A stretch of 64,000 nt of DNA from Vibrionales bacterium SWAT-3 (GCA_000169995.1 AAZW01000018.1:17060-81059); one strand, 5' to 3'; shown: positions 1 to 10,364, numbered from the stretch's first letter. The notes: a model not told the origin generated them from the sequence alone. A program made the numbers and translations.

Positions 1-1600
1 AGCTTTGTACCCAACCAAACTTGGTGGTTTGGAAGCCTGCTAGGTTTTCAGCAAAGTATTCCACCATGTCGTTACGTTCGGCTTCACCATGCACCAACAC
101 ATCCAAATCAAGTGCTTCTTGACGCTTCACCGCATCGGCAATATGACCTTTTAGTGCGGTCGTGTATTCCGCTTCGCTCAATTTTCCGGTGCGATAAGCG
201 CTGCGTTGGACACGAATCTCGCCTGTCTGTGGGAACGAACCTATCGTTGTGGTTGGTAACAACGGTAAACCCAACACTTCAGACTGGTGTGCAGCGCGTT
301 CTGCATAAGGGGCACTACGCTCTGCCAATGCTTTAGTGATTGTATTAATACGAGCCTGTACCTGCGGCTTGTTTACGTGTGTCGCGCTTTTCCGAGCAAC
401 AATCGGTTGGCTATAAGTCTCACACGCTAAGATGGCATTTTGATCTCCGTCTAGCGCGGCACCCAATAAGCTCACCTCCGTCACTTTCTGTTTCGCGAAA
501 GCAAACCAGCTTTTCACTTCTTTGCTAAGCGAATCTTCTAGCTCTAAATCAACCGGGCTGTGTAGCAGCGAACATGAGCTCGCCACCCAAAGCTTATCGC
601 CTAACTTCTCTTTCACCGGTTGCAGTTTTGCTAGTTGAGTCGCTAAGTCTGCTCGCCAAACATTGCGTCCGTTGATCACACCAGCAGACAACACCCACTC
701 CGCCGGTAATTGACTCACAACTTCATCAAGCTGCTGTGGCGCTGCAGCTAGATCGATATGCAGCCCGTTAACCGGTAGTTTGACGATTTTGTCTAAGGTA
801 TCTGTCACCGAATCGAAGTACGTGGTTAATAGCAGTTTCACTTCCCCTTGAATAACTTGGTATGCCAATTTAAATGAATCAGCCCATTGTTTTTCAAGCT
901 CGAGGGCAAGAATTGGCTCATCAATTTGAACCCACTCAACCCCCAACTTGGCAAGCTTCGCCAAAATCGCTTGGTAGGCAGTCAGCAAGCGGGGCAACAA
1001 GATTAAGCGGTCGAAGCCCTCTTCTACCTCTTTCCCTAAGTACAAGTAAGACAGTGGACCAAGAAGGACAGGCTTCACTTTATGCCCTGCTTGAACGGCT
1101 TCATTCACTTCATCAAACAATTGTGGCCAGCTCACCTCAAACGAATCATCTTTACTGAACTCAGGAACGATGTAGTGATAGTTGGTATTGAACCACTTGG
1201 TCATATCTGACGCCGCTGCACCGTTGTTCGTGCCTTCAGAAGCGTGTTTCCCACCACAACAAGCAGCTTCAACTTGTGATTGCCCACGTCCCACTCGGAA
1301 CAAGGTATCTAAATCAGGAAAAGCTTTCTCCTCTTCGCTACCACCAGCATGACGCTTTGGTACATGCCCCAATAGCAAAGTCGTTGTCAGTACATGGTCG
1401 TACCATGCGAAGTCACCCGCAGTTGCAAAGCTAAGATTCGCATCAGCTTGTACATTCCAGTTACGATTTCTCAGCTCGCTACCTAGCTGTTTGAGTTCTG
1501 ATTGGTTGATTTCACCACGCCAGTATTTTTCGAGTGTGAATTTCAGTTCGCGCTTTTCACCGATACGTGCGTAGCCAAGAATATGCGTTGTTGTCGTCAT
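1..1600 (-). CDS. metE: Cobalamin-independent methionine synthase, 3' part beyond window
   Basis: Transfers a methyl group from 5-methyltetrahydropteroyltri-L-glutamate to homocysteine, the last step of methionine synthesis, without B12. The reverse-strand frame opens with [20 protein letters not shown] at an ATG at 1600-1598 and stays open to position 1, giving about 533 of the usual ~755 residues. The N-terminal (beta-alpha)8 half is complete and the frame ends in [12 protein letters not shown], early in the catalytic half. The zinc-binding His/Cys residues lie outside the window. The gene is divergent from metR and preceded by met boxes, the classical MetJ/MetR-controlled arrangement. Identification is firm; only the C-terminus is unseen. 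Confidence 0.97.
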   Translation of the reverse strand, partial: MTTTTHILGYARIGEKRELKFTLEKYWRGEINQSELKQLGSELRNRNWNVQADANLSFATAGDFAWYDHVLTTTLLLGHVPKRHAGGSEEEKAFPDLDTLFRVGRGQSQVEAACCGGKHASEGTNNGAAASDMTKWFNTNYHYIVPEFSKDDSFEVSWPQLFDEVNEAVQAGHKVKPVLLGPLSYLYLGKEVEEGFDRLILLPRLLTAYQAILAKLAKLGVEWVQIDEPILALELEKQWADSFKLAYQVIQGEVKLLLTTYFDSVTDTLDKIVKLPVNGLHIDLAAAPQQLDEVVSQLPAEWVLSAGVINGRNVWRADLATQLAKLQPVKEKLGDKLWVASSCSLLHSPVDLELEDSLSKEVKSWFAFAKQKVTEVSLLGAALDGDQNAILACETYSQPIVARKSATHVNKPQVQARINTITKALAERSAPYAERAAHQSEVLGLPLLPTTTIGSFPQTGEIRVQRSAYRTGKLSEAEYTTALKGHIADAVKRQEALDLDVLVHGEAERNDMVEYFAENLAGFQTTKFGWVQS

Positions 1601-1669
1601 GAGCCTGTTCCTTATTCAATAATTGTTAGCATCTTTTCAGATTGCCTATTGTGTTCTTGCTTTCATAAA

Positions 1670-1685
1670 AGGCGTCTGGATGGCT
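1670..1685. promoter_or_regulatory. Candidate MetJ met-box pair near metE
   Basis: AGGCGTCT at 1670-1677 matches 7 of 8 bases of the met-box consensus AGACGTCT and is followed directly by the weaker GGATGGCT (5 of 8). It lies about 70 bp upstream of the metE start. MetJ with S-adenosylmethionine binds tandem 8-bp boxes. Assignment is by motif only. Confidence 0.5.
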
Positions 1686-1783
1686 AAACTATCTACCGAA
1701 TCGAATCGCTGAACAACGTCCAAATATTCATCTTGTTTATTAAAAATGTTCATCATTAGCGAGTCAGAGATGAAGATAGTTAA

Positions 1784-1807
1784 ATCCATCTGGACATCTA
1801 GACGTTT
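1784..1807. promoter_or_regulatory. Tandem MetJ met boxes between metE and metR
   Basis: Three abutting octamers, ATCCATCT, GGACATCT and AGACGTTT, match the met-box consensus AGACGTCT at 5, 6 and 7 of 8 positions. They sit in the divergent metE-metR spacer, where MetJ-SAM repression of both genes is expected. Tandem phasing at exactly 8 bp is the main support. Confidence 0.65.
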
Positions 1808-1880
1808 ACAAATGATAAAAAACCCCGTAGGGTGATTATTAAGAAATATTGAATTGGCTTAGGGAATATGAGGAATACTC

Positions 1881-2792
1881 ATGATAGAGCTTAAACATCT
1901 GCGAACATTGACGACCTTAAGAGACAGCGGCTCACTCACCGCAACAGCGACCTCTCTTCACCTGACTCAGTCGGCGCTTTCTCATCAATTGAAGGACCTA
2001 GAGGCGCGGATTGGTGGGCAGTTGTTCCTACGCAAAACTCGGCCTGTAAAGTTCACCTCAGAGGGTGAGATCTTGCTAAAACTCGCTGATGAGATTCAAC
2101 CAAGAATCGCCAAAGCAGAGAATGAACTCGCGAGTCTGAAAGAGGACGTGAATGGTCGCCTACATATGGCGATCGAGTGTCACTCTTGTTTTCAATGGTT
2201 AATGCCTGCTTTGAAAGAGTATCAAGTCGCTTGGCCAAGCGTGACTCTAGATTTCTCATCCGGTTTTGGCTTTGAACCGCTACCCGCGCTAATGGCTGGC
2301 GAGTTGGATTTAGTGATCACCTCAGACATTCAACCTCGATCTGAGATCCACTATGAGCCACTTTTCGATTTCGAGATGCGTTTGATCACAGCGATTAACT
2401 CTCCTTTGGCCGAGAAACCAAGCATTGATCCGCAAGATCTTAGCGATCTCACAATGCTTTCCTACCCAGTTCAAAAGCAGCGTCTAGATGTGGTGAAACA
2501 CTTTTTGCAACCTGCTGGCATTGAGCCGAAGAAATGGAAACAGGCAGACAACACATTGATGTTAGTGCAAATGGTATCAGCAGGGTTAGGGGTCGCAGCC
2601 TTGCCAAACTGGGCAATCAGCGAGTTTTCAAGACAGGGATTAATTGCTAGTAAGCCTCTGGGTAAAGGGCTTTCAAGAAGGCTATTCGCTGCGGTAAGAA
2701 ACTCAGAGAAAGACAAACGTTATCTGCAAGCATTCTTCAGCACTGCAAGGCAGCAGAGTAAGAGCCACTTGGATGGGATTGAAGTTGTTTAG
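1881..2792 (+). CDS. metR: LysR-type activator of methionine genes
   Basis: A 303-residue LysR-family regulator that in enterics activates metE and other methionine genes with homocysteine as co-effector. It starts MIELKHLRTLTTLRDSGSLT; the winged helix-turn-helix occupies about residues 1-60 (SLTATATSLHLTQSALSHQL). The remainder is the two-lobed LysR substrate-binding domain, including MVSAGLGVAALPNWAI near residue 235. Length and sequence agree with MetR, and divergence from metE settles the assignment. AGGAAT about 10 bases upstream of the ATG is a reasonable ribosome-binding site. A strong hairpin follows the stop. Confidence 0.95.
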   Translation: MIELKHLRTLTTLRDSGSLTATATSLHLTQSALSHQLKDLEARIGGQLFLRKTRPVKFTSEGEILLKLADEIQPRIAKAENELASLKEDVNGRLHMAIECHSCFQWLMPALKEYQVAWPSVTLDFSSGFGFEPLPALMAGELDLVITSDIQPRSEIHYEPLFDFEMRLITAINSPLAEKPSIDPQDLSDLTMLSYPVQKQRLDVVKHFLQPAGIEPKKWKQADNTLMLVQMVSAGLGVAALPNWAISEFSRQGLIASKPLGKGLSRRLFAAVRNSEKDKRYLQAFFSTARQQSKSHLDGIEVV

Positions 2793-2831
2793 CTATACAA
2801 ACTATTAGAGCTATACGAAAGTACAAAAACA

Positions 2832-2860
2832 AAAAAGTCACAGATTACCTGTGACTTTTT
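2832..2860. terminator. Bidirectional terminator after metR
   Basis: A perfect 12-bp stem (AAAAAGTCACAG with CTGTGACTTTTT) around the loop ATTAC, ending in T5 on both strands. It lies between metR and the convergent small gene at 2911-3111 and can serve both. Confidence 0.85.
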
Positions 2861-2910
2861 AGATTCCGCAGTATTGGTTTAGCGATACCTGTTCATTCAC
2901 GAAACATAGA

Positions 2911-3111
2911 TCATCTTGCGTATGATTTAAATTGGTTCGTCAGTGGATCGTATTGATAGCCAAGCATGTCTAGCTTACCTACGACACTTTCTATATCCAT
3001 TTCATACATGCTAATGAGCTCTTCAAAACTGTCGCATTCCAAGCGCAATTTTTCATTCACTATTCCAAGCAAAATAATGCTATCTAGGCTTTTGACGTTG
3101 CTTAAATCCAT
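2911..3111 (-). CDS. DUF4250 small protein
   Basis: A 66-residue protein beginning MDLSNVKSLDSIILLGIVNE and ending GYQYDPLTNQFKSYAR. The pattern of an N-terminal DxxILLxIVNxKLR, a central acidic helix and a terminal GYxYxPxTNQF matches DUF4250, a family of about 60 residues with unknown function. It is predicted soluble and mostly helical, with no signal peptide or cysteine cluster. GGAGTACGAG lies before the ATG. It is a single gene facing the metR terminator, about 100 bp downstream of the membrane-protein gene at 3209-3889. The family call is from recall of the pattern. Confidence 0.8.
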   Translation of the reverse strand: MDLSNVKSLDSIILLGIVNEKLRLECDSFEELISMYEMDIESVVGKLDMLGYQYDPLTNQFKSYAR

Positions 3112-3208
3112 CTCGTACTCCTTACGAACACTCTGACTAGATTAAGTTTAGAACGCTAACTCGCCTCTCGCTAAAAAACAGATCACACTTCTTAACTCAA
3201 ACCGGTAA

Positions 3209-3889
3209 TTACAGCGCCCAAATTGGTGTTAGGCCAACGACAGCGGCTAACAACATCAGCAATGACACCGTAAGCTGGACCTTCTCTGGCGTTTTAACAA
3301 ACAGTAGGTGCCAACACCACACCACGATTGAAGAGATAAGCAGCGCAAAGCTAAACAGCAATGCTGAGATAACAGGCTCTAACTGAGCTTCAGAAAGCGA
3401 GTAAACGTTCACAACCGTCGCAAGTACTACCAGCATCCCTGTCAATACACCTACAACAGGCAGCACACGGTGAAACGCTTGTAAGCGCGTTCTTGCAATC
3501 GTCAGTAATAGATGAGCAAACGCCGCGCCCAATAAAACCACCAACAATAATGTCGTGATAATACCTACAATAGTTGGTTGCTCAAATGCTTGGATAGCAA
3601 CGTAAGACAACGCTAAACCACACGCCAGATACATCACCCAAATCGGGCCCGAATCACGTGTTTTTTTAGTCTGAACTTGAGAATAGAAATAAAAGATTGC
3701 GAACACGACAAGAAACGCCTCAATTTTCACTGAAGCCACGGCTAACCAAAGTACGCCAATCGCAGGTAACATTTTGTGGATACGACCACGTTGCCCCGGG
3801 CAAATATCTCCTTTCACCAGAATCAGGGTTAAGATCAGTTGAGCTCCTAATAACATTGGAGCAAATTGCAGTAATAATGTTTCGACCAT
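3209..3889 (-). CDS. Polytopic membrane protein, unknown function
   Basis: A 226-residue hydrophobic protein starting [20 protein letters not shown], with about seven predicted membrane segments near residues 4-24, 42-68, 80-98, 106-130, 142-162, 173-195 and 205-223. A short basic cytoplasmic loop (QTKKTRD) falls near residue 75. I recognise no family motif, cofactor ligand or transporter signature. It is transcribed alone, towards the DUF4250 gene and away from ygiQ, whose promoter lies in the shared 240-bp spacer. Reading frame and hydrophobic periodicity make a real gene likely; function is not assignable. Confidence 0.75.
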   Translation of the reverse strand: MVETLLLQFAPMLLGAQLILTLILVKGDICPGQRGRIHKMLPAIGVLWLAVASVKIEAFLVVFAIFYFYSQVQTKKTRDSGPIWVMYLACGLALSYVAIQAFEQPTIVGIITTLLLVVLLGAAFAHLLLTIARTRLQAFHRVLPVVGVLTGMLVVLATVVNVYSLSEAQLEPVISALLFSFALLISSIVVWCWHLLFVKTPEKVQLTVSLLMLLAAVVGLTPIWAL

Positions 3890-4092
3890 TGTGGATCTAC
3901 TTATCTAGACTTATTTTCGCGAATAATATCAAAAACTGCTGTGAACACTAATCAAAATCACAAATTAGCGACGTTATTCAAGCCTTCAACTATGCTGTTG
4001 TTTGGCTCTTTTGTCGTTTTTATCTGCAAAATGGCGAAAGACACCAGAACTAACAGGGGCATGTTCTACTGGCTAGTCAGGGCGCATGCCGC

Positions 4093-4120
4093 TATAATTC
4101 CCGCCTCAAAAATCAGAGGT
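4093..4120 (+). promoter_or_regulatory. ygiQ -10 box and ribosome-binding site
   Basis: TATAAT at 4093-4098 is a perfect -10 hexamer with only weak candidate -35 sequences about 17 bp upstream. AGAGGT at 4115-4120 is the ribosome-binding site for the ATG at 4127. Together they place the start at 4127; the frame also stays open upstream to 3941. Confidence 0.6.
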
Positions 4121-4126
4121 CGAAAT

Positions 4127-6514
4127 ATGTACAGCGATATCACTCCTATTCACGAACACAAAAAATACTGGGCCGAGTGCTACGGAACTGCACCCTTTTT
4201 GCCTACCAGTAGAAAGGAGATGGATGCTCTTGGATGGGATAGCTGTGACATTATTATTGTAACTGGTGACGCTTATGTTGATCACCCGAGCTTTGGTATG
4301 GCTATCATCGGCCGTCTTCTTGAAGCTCAAGGCTTCCGCGTGGGCATCATCGCTCAACCGAAGTGGGACAATAAAGATGCCTTCATGAAGCTAGGTAAAC
4401 CAAACCTATTCTTCGGCATCACTGCGGGTAACATGGACTCCATGATCAACCGCTATACCTCTGATCGCAAATTACGTCACGATGATGCATACACGCCAAA
4501 TAACGAAGGTGGTAAGCGTCCTGATCGTGCAACTCTGGTTTACTCTCAGCGTTGTCGTGAAGCCTATAAAGGCACACCAATCGTATTGGGTGGTATCGAA
4601 GCGAGCTTGCGTCGTGTAGCTCACTACGACTACTGGTCGGATAAAGTTCGTCGCTCTGTACTGTTTGATGCAAAAGCGGACATCCTGCTATTTGGTAACG
4701 CAGAACGTGCACTAGTAGAAGTAGCACACCGCCTTGCTGATGGTGAAGAGATCTCTAGCCTCACCAATATTCGTGGTACGGCAATCAACCTGCCAGCTGC
4801 ACCTGAAGGTTACAAGATCATCGACTCTTCTCGTATCGAAAAGCCAAATAAAGCTTACGTACCAGTAAACCCGTACGAAGTGGAAACGCAATGCGATACC
4901 AAAAAAGATGAAGAGCCAAAGGCGCAGCCAATTACGATTCGTCCTTCTCGTCACGATGCGAAAACAACCGCGGTTCGTATACCTGCGTTCGAAAAGCTTA
5001 ACAACGACCGTATTCTTTACGCTCACGCAAGCCGTATCTTACACCTAGAGACAAACCCGTACTCAGGCCGTGCTCTGATTCAACGTCACGGTGATCGCGA
5101 GCTTTGGGTTAACCAAGCACCAATCCCTCTAGCTACAGAAGAGATGGATTACGTGTTTGGCCTTGCTTATAAGCGTGTACCACACCCGATGTACGGCAAA
5201 GCAAAGATTCCAGCCTACGAGATGATCAAAACCTCGGTAAACATCATGCGTGGCTGTTTTGGTGGTTGTTCTTTCTGTTCAATCACAGAACATGAAGGTC
5301 GTATCATCCAGAACCGTTCGAAAGAATCTATCTTGGATGAGATCGAAGACATCAAAGATAAAGTACCTGGCTTTACTGGTACCATTTCTGACTTGGGCGG
5401 CCCTACGGCGAACATGTACCGTTTAGGTTGTTCAGACCCGAAAGCAGAAGTGAACTGTCGTCGCCCATCGTGTGTGTTCCCGAAAATCTGTGAGAAGCTA
5501 AACACAGACCACAAACACACCATCGACCTGTACCGTTCAGCGAGAAAAGTACCAGGTGTTAAGAAGATCATGATCGCTTCCGGTGTTCGTTACGACTTAG
5601 CGATTGAATCACCAGAATACGTGCGTGAGCTTGTAACGCACCACGTAGGTGGCTATTTGAAGATTGCTCCAGAGCATACTGAGAAAGGCCCTCTAGATCT
5701 GATGATGAAGCCGGGTATGGGCACTTACGACCGTTTCAAAGAGATGTTCGAGAAGTACAGCGCTGAAGCCGGTAAGAAACAGTACCTAATTCCTTACTTC
5801 ATCTCAGCTCACCCGGGCACAGAAGATGAAGACATGCTTAACCTGGCGCTGTGGCTGAAAAAGCACAACTATGAATGTGACCAAGTACAGAACTTCTACC
5901 CATCGCCAATGTGTAACGCAACGTCGATGTACTACTCAGAGACAAACCCTCTGAAACGCGTTAAATACAAAAAACGTGAAGATATCCCTGTGCCAAAAGG
6001 TGACCGTCAACGTCGTCTGCATAAAGCACTGCTTCGCTACCACGACCCAGAGAACTGGAAACTGATCCGTGAAGCGTTGATCGACATGGGTAAAAAGCAC
6101 CTAATCGGTGATAAACCAGGTTACTTGGTTCCTGAGGATGATTTTGATGCCCAAACACCAGCGCAGCGTCGTAAATCTGGTCGTCACGGCTCACAACGTT
6201 TTGCTACTAAGCACAGCAAATCTCAACCAGGATTGGGCGGCGAGAAGCCACGTAACCACTCTAAACCTGGTGGCAATAAGCCAAAACCAGGGGGTAAGAA
6301 ACCTACTGGTAACAGCAATGGTGGCCAAGGTCACGGTGGTGGTAATGGGAACTCTCGTAAACCAGCAACGGGCTTCATCAAGAAAGGTCCTGGTGGTCAA
6401 TCACAAGGCACTGGCCGCGGAAACGGCAAACCAAACCGCAATAAAGGCGGTAACGGCCAAGGTGGGAAGCCGGCTGGTAACGGAAAGAACCGTCAACGAG
6501 CTGCACAACGCTAG
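4127..6514 (+). CDS. ygiQ: YgiQ family radical SAM protein
   Basis: A 795-residue radical S-adenosylmethionine protein of the YgiQ family (UPF0313), whose reaction is not established. The cluster motif CFGGCSFCS (CxxxCxxC) lies at about residues 380-390, preceded by a B12-binding-like N-terminal region and followed by conserved segments such as [20 protein letters not shown]. The frame is open upstream to 3941, but the 62 extra residues do not resemble the family; [15 protein letters not shown] at 4127 with AGAGGT upstream is the expected start. The last ~110 residues form a low-complexity Gly/Asn/Lys/Gln tail, strongly basic and probably disordered, perhaps binding RNA. A hairpin terminator follows. 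Confidence 0.93.
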   Translation: MYSDITPIHEHKKYWAECYGTAPFLPTSRKEMDALGWDSCDIIIVTGDAYVDHPSFGMAIIGRLLEAQGFRVGIIAQPKWDNKDAFMKLGKPNLFFGITAGNMDSMINRYTSDRKLRHDDAYTPNNEGGKRPDRATLVYSQRCREAYKGTPIVLGGIEASLRRVAHYDYWSDKVRRSVLFDAKADILLFGNAERALVEVAHRLADGEEISSLTNIRGTAINLPAAPEGYKIIDSSRIEKPNKAYVPVNPYEVETQCDTKKDEEPKAQPITIRPSRHDAKTTAVRIPAFEKLNNDRILYAHASRILHLETNPYSGRALIQRHGDRELWVNQAPIPLATEEMDYVFGLAYKRVPHPMYGKAKIPAYEMIKTSVNIMRGCFGGCSFCSITEHEGRIIQNRSKESILDEIEDIKDKVPGFTGTISDLGGPTANMYRLGCSDPKAEVNCRRPSCVFPKICEKLNTDHKHTIDLYRSARKVPGVKKIMIASGVRYDLAIESPEYVRELVTHHVGGYLKIAPEHTEKGPLDLMMKPGMGTYDRFKEMFEKYSAEAGKKQYLIPYFISAHPGTEDEDMLNLALWLKKHNYECDQVQNFYPSPMCNATSMYYSETNPLKRVKYKKREDIPVPKGDRQRRLHKALLRYHDPENWKLIREALIDMGKKHLIGDKPGYLVPEDDFDAQTPAQRRKSGRHGSQRFATKHSKSQPGLGGEKPRNHSKPGGNKPKPGGKKPTGNSNGGQGHGGGNGNSRKPATGFIKKGPGGQSQGTGRGNGKPNRNKGGNGQGGKPAGNGKNRQRAAQR

Positions 6515-6548
6515 TATGTGAACAAATACCATTAGCGAACATAAAAAC

Positions 6549-6578
6549 AAAAAGCGCAGCTGTTTAGCTGCGCTTTTT
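6549..6578. terminator. Terminator after ygiQ
   Basis: A 13-bp perfect stem (AAAAAGCGCAGCT with AGCTGCGCTTTTT) and loop GTTT. It lies between ygiQ and the convergent gtrA-like gene and is symmetrical enough to end both. Confidence 0.88.
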
Positions 6579-6624
6579 GTATCTTTCGTTGGGAAATCTA
6601 AAGCGACGTGACTTTTGAGAAAGC

Positions 6625-7098
6625 CTAGCGGGCGAAAACCCAATACTGACTGAACAAATAGTTCGTCACCATTCCTACTAAGATACCCATTGCCATCGCG
6701 ACAAAAACAGCCCCGTCAAATGCAGGCAGCATTTCTGTCGTCAGCTTAAAACACAGCAAATTAGGTATTGCCGATATCGATGCTGACAGCATGAACTTTT
6801 GCCATTGAATCAACGTATCTGACCAACCGTCCTGCCCTTTGAACTCAAACGTCAGCACACGATTGCCCAACCAAGTTGTCGTGGCGGCAGCAATAAAGGC
6901 ACCTATCCTTGCACTCATCAATGGCAACCCGGCAAGGTAGTGCAGCAACGAGAACACTGTACAATCAACAACAAACCCACCAACACCAACCGCAGCGAAC
7001 CGAATTATCTTATGGTGGGATTGTAAATTCTGGCTGTACACCCGAAGCTTATCTTTGCAAACGCGTAAGCTTGCGTTAAGGCTGACCATAGCTTCCAA
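6625..7098 (-). CDS. GtrA-like membrane protein
   Basis: A 157-residue membrane protein of the GtrA family, small four-helix proteins thought to flip polyprenyl-phosphate-linked sugars. After a ~30-residue basic cytoplasmic N-terminus, the family signature IIRFAAVGVGGFVVDCTVFS is followed by the second helix region and ...ATTTWLGNRVLTFEF. The third and fourth helices end in VGMVTNYLFSQYWVFAR. Its start overlaps the 3' end of the GT-C gene by 23 bases, so it is the last gene of a three-gene operon with a lipid-linked sugar synthase and a membrane glycosyltransferase. An internal ATG would shorten it slightly. Family is firm, substrate unknown. Confidence 0.88.
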   Translation of the reverse strand: MEAMVSLNASLRVCKDKLRVYSQNLQSHHKIIRFAAVGVGGFVVDCTVFSLLHYLAGLPLMSARIGAFIAAATTTWLGNRVLTFEFKGQDGWSDTLIQWQKFMLSASISAIPNLLCFKLTTEMLPAFDGAVFVAMAMGILVGMVTNYLFSQYWVFAR

Positions 7099-8545
7099 TT
7101 TGATTGTGACTCAACGATTGATTGGGTTTGATGTTCTGGCTATGACAGGTGAACAAAGCTCGCTTTATTTTGACGGTCGGCTCCAAAATACAGGTCAGCG
7201 CGTTCTCTTTGATCTTGGTTTCTACTTCCGATTTTTTCCCTATCAAGTAGAACTTGTCGATACCATCTAGCCGTTCAATATCGAGCAATTTCTTTGCCTG
7301 CCCGTGGCTGTAAAACTGCCCAGAGAACGGTCGTTTACCCACGTAAAAGCTTGGCGCAGAGTCTGTTATCTGTTCAAAGATGATACGGTCACTTTTCTCA
7401 TTTGCTTTACCTAAATTCAGGTAAACCATCGCGATCATCAACAGCACAGGTAAAACAAGCGCAACGCTAGAGAACCACTTCTTGTCTTTTTCCACCACTA
7501 ACATCGCCACCAGTAAACCAAGCGCTGGAATACCCGGGAGCACATACGCAGGAAGAATGTTACCTGCCATGGTAAATAGAATCAGAGGTGAAATTAACCA
7601 ACATACAAGAAATGAAAACAGCCCACGATTCTCAATGTTGATTTGAGCGATTTTCTTACGGCGAACGAACGCCAATATCGGTAAAACAATCGACCAAGGC
7701 GCGGCGGCTTGAATCCAGAATACCCAAATCATACCTCGCGTCTGGTCGTGTGCGGAGCCATAAAGATCCCCTTCCCAGCCGCTCACTACAAAACGCTTAA
7801 AATGCTCGCCAACAATAAAGTAGTCAATAAAACCCGGTGTCGCGATTTCAGCCATAATGTACCAAGGCAAAGCGATCGCTAACATCAATCCAACACCAGA
7901 TAACAATGGGAAACGTTGCCAAAGCACTTTGAAAGCACCAATAAACCCGTGTTGTAAAACTAGCCAAGGTAAAACCGCGATACCCATGATAACAATCGCA
8001 ACAGGACCTTTTGCAAGTAAACCTAATGCCAAGCCAATGAAGCCGATATATCCCCAATTTCTATTGGTCTTGTCACTGCCTTCTCCCTGCCAACACAAAT
8101 AAAATCCTAGCATCGCAATCGTCATAGATAAGGTTAGCGCCATATCCGTCATTACAGCACCGGCAGCAATCGAGAAAATGCCACAGGTCGCCAATACCAC
8201 TGCCGCAACCAGCGCACATTGTCCAGTACGCTTTGCCATATACGCGACCAATAAAATTGTCGCGAAACCTGCCAACCAATGCGGCGCACGGACAGCAAAC
8301 TCGCTTAACCCAAAAAGCTCAATGCCAATCGCACTCATCCAGGTAAACATCGGAGGCTTACCCCAAAAAGGGATGCCGTAATCGAACTGAGGGGTTAACC
8401 AATTGCCGGTTTCCACCATTAGACGCGCCATTTCCCCATAGCGAGCCTCAGTGGTATCCATCAACGGATACGTCGCCAAAGATAAGAGCCTCAGAACCAG
8501 TGCAAAAGCCAGTAAATACCATAGATGTGTTCTATTCAGGCTCAT
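7076..8545 (-). CDS. GT-C membrane glycosyltransferase (ArnT/PMT-like)
   Basis: A 489-residue protein with about ten membrane segments, of the dolichyl-phosphate-mannose mannosyltransferase/ArnT superfamily (GT39/GT83, PMT_2). The N-terminus shows the first helix, then YPLMDTTEARYGEMARLMVE, where the acidic residues correspond to the catalytic periplasmic loop of ArnT. GIPFWGKPPMFTWMSAIGIE is the next conserved motif. Such enzymes transfer a sugar from an undecaprenyl-phosphate carrier to an envelope acceptor such as lipid A. It overlaps the GT2 gene by four bases (ATGA) and gtrA by 23. It is shorter than E. coli ArnT (550), so aminoarabinose should not be assumed. Confidence 0.87.
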   Translation of the reverse strand: MSLNRTHLWYLLAFALVLRLLSLATYPLMDTTEARYGEMARLMVETGNWLTPQFDYGIPFWGKPPMFTWMSAIGIELFGLSEFAVRAPHWLAGFATILLVAYMAKRTGQCALVAAVVLATCGIFSIAAGAVMTDMALTLSMTIAMLGFYLCWQGEGSDKTNRNWGYIGFIGLALGLLAKGPVAIVIMGIAVLPWLVLQHGFIGAFKVLWQRFPLLSGVGLMLAIALPWYIMAEIATPGFIDYFIVGEHFKRFVVSGWEGDLYGSAHDQTRGMIWVFWIQAAAPWSIVLPILAFVRRKKIAQINIENRGLFSFLVCWLISPLILFTMAGNILPAYVLPGIPALGLLVAMLVVEKDKKWFSSVALVLPVLLMIAMVYLNLGKANEKSDRIIFEQITDSAPSFYVGKRPFSGQFYSHGQAKKLLDIERLDGIDKFYLIGKKSEVETKIKENALTCILEPTVKIKRALFTCHSQNIKPNQSLSHNQIGSYGQP

Positions 8546-9561
8546 GCCGATTCCTCTAATTTAAAATGTGTTTTTAACGCAGGCGTATCGACCACAGATT
8601 GGATCAGATACAAAGGACGATTCTTGGTTTCAATGAAGATACGACCTATGTATTCCCCCATTAAACCGATACTCAGAAGTTGAATGCCGCCCAGGGCAAG
8701 TTGAACCACCATCATGGATGGGTAGCCTGTGATTGGCTCACCAAACATCATAGTTTTGAAGACAATAACCATCCCGTAGATAAACGCGCTCAGTGCGACC
8801 AAGCCACCGACTGCCGTAGCAATACGCAATGGTCGGATAGAGAATGACGTGATGCCATCCATCGCCAACCCGATTAGCTTAAGGTAATTCCACTTCGTCT
8901 CCCCACAGAAACGCGCATCACGATTAAACTGAATAGTCGCTTGGCGAAAACCCGGCCAAGAAAAAATGCCTTTCATGTAGCGGTTACGTTCTGGAAGTTG
9001 GTTAATATGGTCGACAACTTCACGGCTCAGCAGTCGGAAGTCACCGACATTCTCAGGAACATCAATCTTCGCTGCTGCATTCATCACTTTATAAAAGCTG
9101 GCCGCTGAAAACTTCTTAAACCAGGTTTCACCGTCACGCCGACTGCGCTGCATATTGACCACATCATAACCTTCGCGCCATTTAGCAATCATTTGAGGAA
9201 TTAACTCAGGTGGGTCTTGTAAGTCTGCATCTAATAAGATCACCGCTTGCCCGCGACAATGCTCTAAGCCAGCACTCATCGCCGACTCTTTACCAAAGTT
9301 ACGGCTCAGTCCGATAACAGAAATAGAACTGTTGATAGAAGTAAATGAGCTCACCACGTCTAAGCTGTTATCTTTACTGCCATCATCGACATAAACGATC
9401 TCACTGGTAATCGGCAGGCTATCTAACACCTTGGTTAAGCGTGAATGAAACTCTTCCAACACCTCTTGTTCGTTATAAAAAGGCACAATGATAGACAGCA
9501 AAACCGCTGGGTGGATCTGCGAGAGGGATTCTTTAGGTCGGCTAATATGAAGTTCAGACAT
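8542..9561 (-). CDS. GT2 polyprenyl-phosphate glycosyltransferase (GtrB/ArnC-like)
   Basis: A 339-residue family 2 glycosyltransferase. LLSIIVPFYNEQEVLEEF opens the GT-A fold, followed by EIVYVDDGSKDNS and the metal-binding stretch LLDADLQDPPELIPQM near residues 110-125. Two C-terminal membrane helices follow at about 235-258 and 270-295. That layout is typical of GtrB, ArnC and DPM1 proteins, which load a sugar from a nucleotide donor onto undecaprenyl phosphate at the cytoplasmic face. As first gene of the operon it would supply substrate to GtrA and the GT-C enzyme. Its promoter faces the two-component genes across about 110 bp. The sugar is not determinable. Confidence 0.92.
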   Translation of the reverse strand: MSELHISRPKESLSQIHPAVLLSIIVPFYNEQEVLEEFHSRLTKVLDSLPITSEIVYVDDGSKDNSLDVVSSFTSINSSISVIGLSRNFGKESAMSAGLEHCRGQAVILLDADLQDPPELIPQMIAKWREGYDVVNMQRSRRDGETWFKKFSAASFYKVMNAAAKIDVPENVGDFRLLSREVVDHINQLPERNRYMKGIFSWPGFRQATIQFNRDARFCGETKWNYLKLIGLAMDGITSFSIRPLRIATAVGGLVALSAFIYGMVIVFKTMMFGEPITGYPSMMVVQLALGGIQLLSIGLMGEYIGRIFIETKNRPLYLIQSVVDTPALKTHFKLEESA

Positions 9562-9674
9562 AATACGTTCTTCTATTTATTAATCTGAGATCAATTTACG
9601 CGCTCATAAGTGAAAGTTATGTTATTGACATATTTTTCACGCTCACCCAGGATAATGTTAGTGTCTATTTCTGT

Positions 9675-10364
9675 ATGAGAATCAAAATGAAACGAGTTCT
9701 ATTGGTCGAAGATAACCGTGAAATTGCAGGTGTCTTATTTGATTATTTTGAGTGTATTGGCATGGAACTCGATTATGCCGACAATGGTGAGCTTGGCCTG
9801 CAACTCGCGATGGATAACTCTTTTGATATCATTATTTTAGATCTGATGTTGCCACGAATGGATGGACTGACAGTTTGCAACAAACTACGAGATCAAGGCA
9901 ACGCAACGCCGATCCTGATGCTGACTGCACTCGATAGCCGCGAAGATATGCTGAAAGGCTTTGACCACGGTGCAGATGACTATCTCACCAAGCCCTTTGA
10001 CTTAGATATTCTCGAAGCAAGGATGAATGCGCTGGTTCGCCGTTACCGTGGAAAAGTCGCCTCCTCTAAGCTTCAATTTGACGAGCTCACCATAGACCAG
10101 AAAACCCGCAAAGCTTACCGTCAAGACAAGCTACTTGCACTCAACCCAACCACCTATACCATTCTTGAGATGCTATGCCAGAATGCACCTGAAGTGGTAA
10201 CGCGTGAAGACATCTCGTACAAGCTATGGGAAGAAGACGAACCGAACAACGATGTGCTACGTAGTCACATCTACCAACTGCGTAATCAACTCGATAAGCC
10301 CTTTGATACCCAGATGCTAATTACGGTTCCTAAGGTTGGATTCCGCCTGGAGTCTTACAATTGA
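9675..10364 (+). CDS. OmpR-family response regulator
   Basis: A response regulator of about 229 residues. The receiver domain covers about residues 5-120, with the acidic pocket in VLLVEDN, the phospho-acceptor Asp in IIILDLMLPRMDG and the conserved Lys in DYLTKPFD. The C-terminal winged helix (about 130-228) contains VVTREDISYKLWEED and DVLRSHIYQLRNQLDKPF, typical of OmpR/PhoB. Two ATGs are possible, 9675 and 9687 (MKRVLLVEDN); neither has a strong ribosome-binding site and the second fits the family better. The stop overlaps the kinase start. Divergence from the glycosylation operon suggests it controls that operon, which is inference. Confidence 0.92.
   Translation: MRIKMKRVLLVEDNREIAGVLFDYFECIGMELDYADNGELGLQLAMDNSFDIIILDLMLPRMDGLTVCNKLRDQGNATPILMLTALDSREDMLKGFDHGADDYLTKPFDLDILEARMNALVRRYRGKVASSKLQFDELTIDQKTRKAYRQDKLLALNPTTYTILEMLCQNAPEVVTREDISYKLWEEDEPNNDVLRSHIYQLRNQLDKPFDTQMLITVPKVGFRLESYN

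Noticed and set aside
3941..4126. N-terminal extension of YgiQ from 3941
   Set aside because: The 62 residues do not resemble the family, they cross a good -10 box and ribosome-binding site, and [15 protein letters not shown] is the normal start.
6108..6521. A 137-residue frame overlapping the ygiQ 3' end
   Set aside because: An alternate frame of the low-complexity tail, without its own start signals or a recognisable domain.
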